A stretch of 17,942 nt of DNA from CAG-791 sp045117315. Its GTDB lineage: Bacteria > Bacillota > Clostridia > Lachnospirales > Lachnospiraceae. Shown in pieces: positions 1-5,545 of the stretch; the stretch's first letter is position 1, and the number at the start of each line of letters is the position of its first letter. The position numbers and the translations under genes are program-made. The notes beneath the pieces are model-generated. The model searched no databases, was not told the origin of the DNA, and worked only from the letters and a program-made list of their open reading frames with translations. The DNA lies in contig JBGUNJ010000161.1 in assembly GCA_045117315.1 (NCBI GenBank), positions 1 through 17,942 on the forward strand, written 5' to 3'.

Positions 1-47
1 TAGTAGGAGTTTAATAGTAAGAGCTTAAATATGAAACGGATTTAGTC

Positions 48-260
48 ATGAACAATGAAAAAATGACTTGGAGAGTAAAGCGGATACAGGAAGCCGACTA
101 TGGCTGTGAAGAGAGACCGGAGGGAGAGAAGACCAGGGTCATTGTGACTTTGACGGACGGAAAAAGCGGAATCAGGCAGCTTTTGGTCGAGGACGACTGG
201 CTGTATGAACAGGGAATCGACGAGGGAAGCAAATGGCCTGAGGGCAATGGCCGTATGTAA
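48..260 (+). CDS. Small protein of unknown function (70 aa)
   Basis: I do not recognise the family with certainty. It is a short, charged, soluble-looking protein with no signal peptide or membrane segment. An 'RPEGEKTRVIVTLTDG' stretch looks like a beta strand pair, and it ends in an acidic 'DDWLYEQGIDEG' motif. No good Shine-Dalgarno sequence precedes ATG 48; the next in-frame ATG at 63 is no better placed. A GGAG lies at 6-9, which is too far for direct use. The downstream neighbour at 453 has its own strong ribosome binding site, so coupling is not required. The reading frame is intact and has coding-like composition, but the weak start and its position at the window edge leave it uncertain. 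It could be the end of an operon that begins upstream. Confidence 0.5.
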   Translation: MNNEKMTWRVKRIQEADYGCEERPEGEKTRVIVTLTDGKSGIRQLLVEDDWLYEQGIDEGSKWPEGNGRM

Positions 261-452
261 ACGCTTCCGGCAGCAGGAATACCGCGGAAGAATGGAGCTG
301 ATGTTTCGGGGTAATCCGGATGAAGAAAGAAATCGAAGCACCTGGCCGGGTATCCGATGAATGGATGGCAGGCCTGCAAAAAGGCCGGCTCTGTGATAAA
401 AGGGTACAGGAACCGGCGGGCCGGGACCAGGTGATTCAAAGAAAGGAGGCCA

Positions 453-2027
453 ATGGGTTTTCGATGCGCAAACTGTGGAGGAAATATTTTATTTGACGTC
501 GATTCTCAGTCGATGAAGTGTCAGCACTGCGGAAGCATGGTTTCGCCGGACGAATTCGTAGTCAAGAGCAAAAGTCAGGGCGAGGACATTTCTGAGATGA
601 ATATGACGCTGTTCACCTGCAGCGGCTGCGGAGCGGAGCTTCAGGGAACAGAGGACTCGCAGGTCGGCTTCTGCCCCTATTGCGGCGGACAGAGCCTGCT
701 GCAGAAGCCCGGGGGCGGCAGGTCAATGCCTGAGAGGCTTATCCCTTTCCAGGTATCGAAGGACCACTGCGCGGATCTGTTCAAAAGGCACACGCAGAAA
801 GTCCTGTATCTGCCCAGGGAGCTTAAGAACGCAGCTCACCTGAGGAGTTTCACCGGCATCTACATGCCTTATTATGAGTACGATGTACAGCTCGGCCGTT
901 CCAACATCACGGGAAAGAAGACAGTCGAGAGCACGAGCAGTTATGAGACCATCAACACATACCAGATCGATGCCTCTGTGGCCGGGGACTACTGCGGTGT
1001 CCCCTATGATGCCAGCAAATATTACGACGATGAGATCGCAGCCCGCTGCCTGCCCTTTGATATGAAAAAAGAGCGGTCCTTCAATGCGGCTTATCTCTCC
1101 GGTTTCTACGCGGACGCTTCCACTGTGCCGGCCGAGACCTATTACCGGGACGCCGAAAGGACAGCTTCGAGCGACATTGTGGATGAAGTGAGCGCCCGTG
1201 TATACCAGCAGTCGGGCATCAAGGTGGAAAAGGAAAAGTCCAGTGTTGAGGCTCACACAAGGGGGCACCACGCCACCATGTTCCCGCTTTGGTTTTTGAC
1301 CTGGCGCAAGGATGAGCGTGTTGCCTATGCGGTCGTGAACGGAGAGTCAGGCAAGGTGGTCTCCGATCTACCGGTGGATATGAAGGCTTTCTCCTCCGGC
1401 TGCGCTGCCATGGCTGTGGTGATCTTTCTGCTGCTGGAAATTTTTGTCCAGCCGACTCCTGTGCTGACCTCGCTGGTGAGCATTTTGGCAGCTGCCATGA
1501 TGGCGGCATCCATCCGCAGCAGCACGCGGCGCATTTTCGAGAAGGAGACCCATGTCTATGACAAGGGATGGTCGGGCTCAAAGGAACCGGTCATCACTGA
1601 AGCAGACCAGAACGCAAAGAAAGTGAAGAAGGTAAAGAAGTTCCTTGATATTGAGGGATATCCCCTCATGGCTTTCGCCATAATCGCCGTCACGGCCATT
1701 GTACAGCTTGCCGATATAAAATCCGTGACGGGCGTGATAGGGATCGCGGCCCTCTTCTATGTCCTGCTCACTGTGATAAAAATACTGGGATGGCAAAAGT
1801 CCGTTCCTCAGAAACAGCCGCTGCTTGCGATCATACCGGTGCTGGCCGCAGTAGCCCTGAATGCCGCCATTGTGATCATTTCGCCGGTCAACGATTTCTG
1901 GTATTATCTGGGGGACGCCGCCTGCATTCTGATTCTGACTGTTTCCTCGGTATTTATGCTGCAGGTGTACAATATCGGAACGACCAGGCCTCTGCCCCAT
2001 CTTTTTGACCGAGAGGAGGTGCAGTAA
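453..2027 (+). CDS. Double zinc-ribbon integral membrane protein
   Basis: This 524-aa protein starts with two zinc ribbons of the CxxC-x14-CxxC type: Cys5/8/23/26 and Cys56/59/74/77. A soluble middle region of about 220 residues follows. The C-terminal part (about 316-505) has roughly five or six hydrophobic segments, including stretches near 316-335, 404-442 and 455-500, so it is an integral membrane protein with a cytoplasmic metal-binding head. Known relatives in Clostridia are annotated only as TFIIB-type zinc-ribbon or hypothetical membrane proteins and often sit beside TPM-domain proteins, as here. The start has AAGGAGG at 443-449, only 3 nt before the ATG, which is unusually close but the only good choice. 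The stop lies one base before the next ATG, so translation of the two genes is probably coupled. Its biochemical role is unknown; a joint role in membrane protein quality control or assembly is inference. Confidence 0.85.
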   Translation: MGFRCANCGGNILFDVDSQSMKCQHCGSMVSPDEFVVKSKSQGEDISEMNMTLFTCSGCGAELQGTEDSQVGFCPYCGGQSLLQKPGGGRSMPERLIPFQVSKDHCADLFKRHTQKVLYLPRELKNAAHLRSFTGIYMPYYEYDVQLGRSNITGKKTVESTSSYETINTYQIDASVAGDYCGVPYDASKYYDDEIAARCLPFDMKKERSFNAAYLSGFYADASTVPAETYYRDAERTASSDIVDEVSARVYQQSGIKVEKEKSSVEAHTRGHHATMFPLWFLTWRKDERVAYAVVNGESGKVVSDLPVDMKAFSSGCAAMAVVIFLLLEIFVQPTPVLTSLVSILAAAMMAASIRSSTRRIFEKETHVYDKGWSGSKEPVITEADQNAKKVKKVKKFLDIEGYPLMAFAIIAVTAIVQLADIKSVTGVIGIAALFYVLLTVIKILGWQKSVPQKQPLLAIIPVLAAVALNAAIVIISPVNDFWYYLGDAACILILTVSSVFMLQVYNIGTTRPLPHLFDREEVQ

Positions 2028-2028
2028 C

Positions 2029-2847
2029 ATGAAGAAGAATCTACTGACCTCCGGGATCGTGAACCCCTTCAGCCCAACCCTGTGCCGGGAGAATATTTAT
2101 TTGGAAATGAAAAAAATAATCATGGCCCTGATTGCGGTCGTGCTGGCCTTTTCTCTCCTGCCCCCTGTCAGCGCATCGGCTGCCGGGACTCTGGTGGTGG
2201 ATGACGGCGCGGACCTTCTGTCGGACACAGAGGAGGCAGAACTGATCCGGCGGTACTCCCCGATCACGGAATATATGGAAGCGGCATTCGTTTCCACCGA
2301 TCATTCCGAGGGTTCAACCTCATCCTATACAGAAAAATATGCCATTCAGCATTACGGAAATGATCCCGCGGTCATTTTCATGATTGATATGGATGACCGG
2401 GAGATTTATATTTATTCAAACGGAAGCGCTTTGAAAACTATTTCCAAAGCGGACGCCCGGGCTATCACGGACAATATTTACAAATATGCTTCGCGCGGCG
2501 AATATTTTAACTGCGCGGATGCTGCATTCAGCCAGATCTACACCAAATGCCAGGGCGGCCGTCTGGCCCGCCCCGTGAAACATATCACCAACGCCCTGAT
2601 CGCTGTCCTGCTGGGCGTTCTGCTCAACTATCTGCTCACGGTCCTGACCAGGATCCCCAGGGCAGACCGACGCACCAGAGGAGATGTCAAAGTCAGTGTG
2701 ACCCGGGAAATGGCATCCATGCCGGGCATTGCCCTGGCTGCGCCCATCGTTCTGAGCACTATCAGGCGCAGAAAGAGCAAGAGCTCCGGCGGAAGCGGCG
2801 GCGGAGGCGGCGGCCATTCCGGCGGCGGAGGCGGCCACGGTTTCTAA
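2029..2847 (+). CDS. TPM-domain (YgcG-like) membrane protein with Gly-rich tail
   Basis: The 272-aa product has a hydrophobic export signal (about residues 27-50, ending VSASA). A TPM-type domain follows at about 53-175, with the typical opening 'VVDDGADLLSDTEEAEL', the central 'VIFMIDMDDREIYIYSNG' strands and a C-terminal helix. A membrane helix lies near 190-210. The tail is a glycine-rich string with interspersed Ser and His, ending in HGF, a hallmark of YgcG-type TPM proteins. The TPM fold is known in a thylakoid phosphatase and in photosystem II repair proteins; in Firmicutes its role is undefined. ATG 2029 is chosen because GAGGAGGT lies 8 nt upstream. A second in-frame ATG at 2107 would give a more normal signal peptide but has only a poor ribosome site. 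The gene follows the zinc-ribbon gene by one base, so the two form an operon. Confidence 0.85.
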   Translation: MKKNLLTSGIVNPFSPTLCRENIYLEMKKIIMALIAVVLAFSLLPPVSASAAGTLVVDDGADLLSDTEEAELIRRYSPITEYMEAAFVSTDHSEGSTSSYTEKYAIQHYGNDPAVIFMIDMDDREIYIYSNGSALKTISKADARAITDNIYKYASRGEYFNCADAAFSQIYTKCQGGRLARPVKHITNALIAVLLGVLLNYLLTVLTRIPRADRRTRGDVKVSVTREMASMPGIALAAPIVLSTIRRRKSKSSGGSGGGGGGHSGGGGGHGF

Positions 2848-2985
2848 AGACAGGCTTCTAAATAGAATAGTTTCAGTTTCTCAAGAGGCAACCACGGCTT
2901 TTAAAGGGGCGGCTGCAGCTTTTAAAGAATGAAGACGTAAACATGAGTTGACTTTGCAAGCAATACATCGGCAAGGAGGTGAAAG

Positions 2986-3513
2986 ATGAACGATATAATC
3001 AGAGCAATGGAAGAACGCAGAAGTATTCGAAGCTTTAAGCCCGATATGCCTGCAAAGGAGGCAATCAGCCAGATCATGGAAGCGGGTCTGTATGCTGCAA
3101 GCGGCATGGGAAAACAGGGCGTCATCACGGTTGCAGTCACAAATAAGGAGATGAGAGACAGGCTTTCCGAAGTCAATCGGCAGATTGGCGGCTGGAAAGA
3201 AGGATTTGATCCCTTCTATGGCGCGCCTGTCGTCATCATCGTTCTGGGCAGAAAAGATATTCCCACACATGTATATGACGGAAGTCTGGTGATGGGCAAT
3301 CTGATGCTCGCCGCACATTCCCTTGGCCTGGGCAGTATATGGATCCACCGGGCAAAAGAGGAATTTGAAATGGACGAATACAAAAAACTCCTGGCGGATC
3401 TGGGCGTGGAAGGTGAATGGGAAGGAATTGCCCACTGCGCGGTCGGATACATTAACGGTGACATTCCCAAGGCTGCTCCCCGCGCGGAAAACAGAGTCTA
3501 TTTTGTAGAGTGA
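2986..3513 (+). CDS. Nitroreductase family protein (FMN-dependent)
   Basis: The 175-aa protein is a compact nitroreductase. The N-terminal 'RRSIRSFKPD' (residues 11-20) is the FMN-phosphate-binding motif of the family. The central 'GAPVVIIVLG' strand, the 'DGSLVMGNLMLAAHSLGLGS' helix and 'AHCAVGYINGD' near the C-terminus also match. Members are homodimeric flavoproteins that use NAD(P)H to reduce nitro compounds, quinones or flavins; the physiological substrate here cannot be told. The size is within the normal range for short clostridial members. The start is clear: AAGGAGGTGA (2973-2982) precedes the ATG. The 138-bp upstream gap holds short repeats (GGCTTTTAAAG and CAGCTTTTAAAG) but no convincing promoter, so the gene may be read from upstream. 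It is followed by a tandem repeat array. Confidence 0.9.
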   Translation: MNDIIRAMEERRSIRSFKPDMPAKEAISQIMEAGLYAASGMGKQGVITVAVTNKEMRDRLSEVNRQIGGWKEGFDPFYGAPVVIIVLGRKDIPTHVYDGSLVMGNLMLAAHSLGLGSIWIHRAKEEFEMDEYKKLLADLGVEGEWEGIAHCAVGYINGDIPKAAPRAENRVYFVE

Positions 3514-3532
3514 CCTGGCCTTGAACGATTGC

Positions 3533-3701
3533 AGGAATCCAGCAGGAATTCAGCCGGATATTTGACAGAATCCTTCCTGAATTCAGCCGGAGACTTGTTG
3601 GAATCCAACCGGAATCTTGTCGATATTTTGTCGGAATCAACTGGAATCTTGTCGGAATTTTGCGGGAATCTTCAGGAATTTTGCCGATATTTTCAGGAAA
3701 G
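3533..3701. repeat. Tandem array of about sixteen degenerate 10-11 bp units
   Basis: The intergenic DNA between the nitroreductase and the double-glycine peptide gene resolves into consecutive units with consensus near cGGAATcttgt. The units begin at 3533, 3544, 3555, 3566, 3577, 3588, 3599, 3610, 3621, 3632, 3642, 3653, 3664, 3674, 3685 and 3695. The first nine are exactly 11 bp. Later ones alternate between 10 and 11 bp and carry TTTT or TCTT tracts. The period matches one turn of the DNA helix, so every unit faces the same side. The array ends 30 bp before the ribosome site of the next gene. Because the unit is 11 nt, an open frame through it reads as 11-aa repeats, but that frame starts with TTG and lacks a ribosome site, so I do not call it a gene. 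Confidence 0.85.
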
Positions 3702-3748
3702 GCCTGAATAGGACCTGCAGCTATTTCTAAAAGGAGGATTGGATATCT

Positions 3749-4030
3749 GTGTCAGATAATAATAAAATCAAAGAGGACAAGCTCAAACAGGTCAATGGTG
3801 GCTTGTATGGAGGAAGCTCTGGCCACTGGGTGGCTGCCGTGGTTATTGCCCCTTTGGGTCTGTATGGCTATAACAAAGGATCCAATGGATTCACCAAGAT
3901 CAGAAATTTTGTCATTCCGTGCGGAGAAAGAATCACAGCTGATATGAACCGTACCACCTCAAGATATATGGTCGTATTCTACAACAGCCGTGAGGTATGG
4001 GCTGAGAGGTCAGGACTGGAACTGTTGTGA
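3749..4030 (+). CDS. Double-glycine leader peptide, bacteriocin-type (93 aa)
   Basis: The N-terminus reads MSDNNKIKEDKLKQVNGG followed by LYGG. 'LKQVNGG' fits the double-glycine leader consensus (LxxVxGG) cut by the peptidase domain of ABC exporters that secrete class II bacteriocins and peptide signals. Cleavage after GG18 would release a product of about 75 residues. This begins Gly-rich, carries a short hydrophobic stretch ('HWVAAVVIAPLGLYGY') and ends in a 45-residue part with alternating strands ('YMVVFYNSREVWAERSGLEL') that might form a small SH3-like fold. There is one Cys in the predicted mature part. The start is GTG 3749 with AAGGAGG at 3731-3737. No immunity protein, modification enzyme or exporter is visible in the window, so processing would rely on a distant transporter. 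A bacteriocin, a signal peptide or a small secreted adaptor are all possible. Confidence 0.65.
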   Translation: MSDNNKIKEDKLKQVNGGLYGGSSGHWVAAVVIAPLGLYGYNKGSNGFTKIRNFVIPCGERITADMNRTTSRYMVVFYNSREVWAERSGLELL

Positions 4031-4170
4031 CCCTGCCAGCCGTACAGCTTCCGCCTAAAAATAGCTGAGCAAACAGCTGAATAAATAACAGACAGCAGCT
4101 TTGCGGTTCCGGAGCAGAACTATTCTGATTCTATCAGACAGCCAGCTGCCTCCGAACATCTGATAAAACA

Positions 4171-4218
4171 AAAACATCCGCAGAACCACTTTGAAATCTG
4201 GTTCTGCGGATGTTTTTT
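4171..4218. terminator. Strong bidirectional intrinsic terminator
   Basis: There is a perfect 18-bp inverted repeat (4171-4188 with 4199-4216) and a 10-nt loop. The right arm runs into a T tract for + strand transcripts. The left arm begins with AAAA preceded by AAAACA, which gives a T-rich tract on the minus strand. It lies between two convergent genes, the double-glycine peptide and the DJ-1/PfpI gene, and probably ends both. Confidence 0.9.
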
Positions 4219-4311
4219 ATGACACGACCTGTTTAATGCATTTTCCGCCGTTTAGAACGGCCCCATTCCGCTTTGAAAGAGGATAAAACCGGCAGTCAGC
4301 AGTTATATTTT

Positions 4312-4890
4312 TCAGATCTCAATCTTTGCGCCCATGAGTTTGGCAAACTCTTTCACGATGGCAGTGTCGCCGGGCCACGCGGGAGCGGTGACGAGATTTC
4401 CGTCGACAACAGCCTGGTCCACGGGAACTTCTACATAAGTGCCGCCTGCAAGTGTGACGTCCGGACCGACTGCAGGGTAAGCGGTTGCCTTATATCCCTT
4501 GAGGACGCCGGCTGCCGCGAGAACCTGAGGTCCATGGCAGATTGCGGCGACGGGTTTTTTGGCAGCGAAGAATTCACGCACGATTTCCAGAACGCGGGCG
4601 TTCAGACGGATATATTCCGGAGCACGGCCGCCGGTGATGAAGAGTCCCTCATAATCTTCGGTCTTTACCGCGTCGAAATCGGCAGTCAGAGCAAAGTTGT
4701 GTCCCCGCAGCTCGGTATAGGTCTGCTCACCGAGGAAATCGTGGACAGCAGTCGCCACAGTTTCTCCGGCCTTTTTATCAGGGCAGACTGCGTCGACCTG
4801 ATATCCCAGGACGCCGAGAGCCTGGAAGGGTACCATGGTCTCATAATCTTCTGTGAAATCACCGCATAACAACAATACTTTTTTTGCCAT
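4312..4890 (-). CDS. DJ-1/PfpI family protein
   Basis: The 192-aa product belongs to the DJ-1/PfpI superfamily. It opens with a 'KKVLLLCGDFTEDYE' strand that carries the conserved acidic residues (Glu14/Glu17 region). It has 'GLFITGGRAPEYIRL' and the nucleophile elbow 'VAAICHGPQVLAAAG', where Cys118 is the likely reactive cysteine with His119 beside it. The end 'VTAPAWPGDTAIVKEF' is also typical. Length is normal for the PfpI/YhbO subgroup, described as general stress or protein/nucleotide deglycase-like enzymes, although exact activity is disputed in the family. The start is set by AAGGAGG (minus strand, 4899-4905) 8 nt before the ATG. An upstream GTG at 5022 would add 44 unlike residues and is not favoured. 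The gene has its own promoter at 5052-5080, giving a leader of about 150 nt, and ends at the shared bidirectional terminator. Confidence 0.92.
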   Translation of the reverse strand: MAKKVLLLCGDFTEDYETMVPFQALGVLGYQVDAVCPDKKAGETVATAVHDFLGEQTYTELRGHNFALTADFDAVKTEDYEGLFITGGRAPEYIRLNARVLEIVREFFAAKKPVAAICHGPQVLAAAGVLKGYKATAYPAVGPDVTLAGGTYVEVPVDQAVVDGNLVTAPAWPGDTAIVKEFAKLMGAKIEI

Positions 4891-5051
4891 AATCAAATCC
4901 TCCTTTTCATGATGGTGGCCGCCATGCCTGCTGCGCCGGCAGCGGGATATGGCTATGAAAATGAAAAGCTGCGTTAACCCTGTGATGTGATTCAGAAACA
5001 AACGGAAACAAGTGTAAACCACGATTTCCGGATGAACCTGCGACTGCTTCC

Positions 5052-5080
5052 ATTATAGCGCCCCTGCGGAAAATACTCAA
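5052..5080 (-). promoter_or_regulatory. Sigma-A promoter for the DJ-1/PfpI gene
   Basis: Read on the minus strand, TTGAGT (5080-5075) and a perfect TATAAT (5057-5052) are separated by exactly 17 nt. Transcription would start near 5045 and give an untranslated leader of about 150 nt before the ATG at 4890. Confidence 0.8.
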
Positions 5081-5163
5081 TGAAGAACACTTCCGTACAA
5101 ATACGGGTTACTCCATATCAGTAACGAAGTCCCTAAGCCGGCGGCGATGTCAATGCTCCTCTA

Positions 5164-5192
5164 TTGACACAGGATAATCATATTTCTATAAT
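5164..5192 (+). promoter_or_regulatory. Perfect consensus sigma-A promoter for surface protein 1 leader
   Basis: TTGACA (5164-5169) and TATAAT (5187-5192) with a 17-nt spacer form an exact consensus promoter. It is divergent from the DJ-1/PfpI promoter, with about 83 bp between the two -35 boxes. Start of transcription is expected near 5199, which leaves a leader of about 347 nt before the surface protein gene. Confidence 0.88.
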
Positions 5193-5198
5193 TGAATT

Positions 5199-5545
5199 TG
5201 TTGAAATAGACAAAAGCGAACTTTTGCACAAGGGTGGTATTTACCCGCGACAACAGCAGGACAGGGAAAGACATCACAATGACGGCGAACATTGAGAATG
5301 GATTGGCGGGCACAGGAAACATACTGGAAGAGCGAATACAAGAGCGCATGTTGACTTACACGGAATCAGATGATCCGGTCAGGTCTTCATTCGCTTTTTT
5401 TTATTCTTCATCGCGCAAGACTCGCGAGCGAGCCTTGTATTGTGAGTTCGTATGAATCATGAAGTCTGAGCACATGACCCTGCGGGGATAATGACAGACT
5501 GTCTGGTTGGAACAGTGGACGCTGTAAGCAGAATGGAGGAGCAGG
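5199..5545 (+). promoter_or_regulatory. Long structured leader of surface protein 1
   Basis: The leader between the promoter and ATG 5546 is rich in hairpins. These include CAAAAG-CGAA-CTTTTG (5211-5226), GGGT-N7-ACCC (5232-5246), a terminator-like stem (5331-5402) and a stem with one mismatch, CAAGACTCG-CGAG-CGAGCCTTG (5416-5437). A short frame from ATG 5279 runs to 5455 but has no good ribosome site, so I do not call a gene. No known riboswitch class is recognised. Confidence 0.5.
5331..5402 (+). terminator. Leader terminator / attenuator 1
   Basis: AGCGAAT (5331-5337) pairs with ATTCGCT (5389-5395). AAGA (5340-5343) pairs with TCTT (5384-5387), and an inner hairpin GGAATCA/TGATCC caps the structure. 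Eight T residues follow directly (5395-5402). It lies about 130 nt after the promoter start and 144 nt before the start codon, so transcripts must read through it to reach the gene. Its sequence and layout match the element at 13689-13745. Confidence 0.7.

Noticed and set aside
2948..2970. TTGACT as a -35 box for the nitroreductase gene
   Set aside because: No -10-like hexamer occurs at 16-18 nt; the position would fall on the ribosome binding site.
3529..3711. 60-codon open frame through the 11-bp array, encoding 11-aa repeats
   Set aside because: It starts at TTG without a ribosome site, and the opposite strand is open as well. An 11-nt unit gives an 11-aa periodicity in any open frame.
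4273..4869. 198-codon + strand frame opposite the DJ-1/PfpI gene
   Set aside because: The minus strand encodes a clear DJ-1/PfpI protein with catalytic motif, ribosome site and promoter; the + frame is its antisense shadow.
4891..5022. 44-residue N-terminal extension of the DJ-1/PfpI gene from GTG 5022
   Set aside because: The extension is His/Arg-rich and unlike the family, it lacks a ribosome site, and ATG 4890 has an excellent one.
5231..5251. T-box-like string AGGGTGGTA...CCCGCGA in the surface protein 1 leader
   Set aside because: The canonical T-box is AGGGTGGNACCGCG; here five extra bases split it and it folds as a simple GGGT/ACCC hairpin. Only about 35 nt of RNA precede it, too short for Stem I, and the gene has no amino acid link.
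5279..5455. Possible leader peptide frame in the surface protein 1 leader
   Set aside because: No convincing ribosome site, and the frame runs through the terminator hairpin; kept only as a remark.
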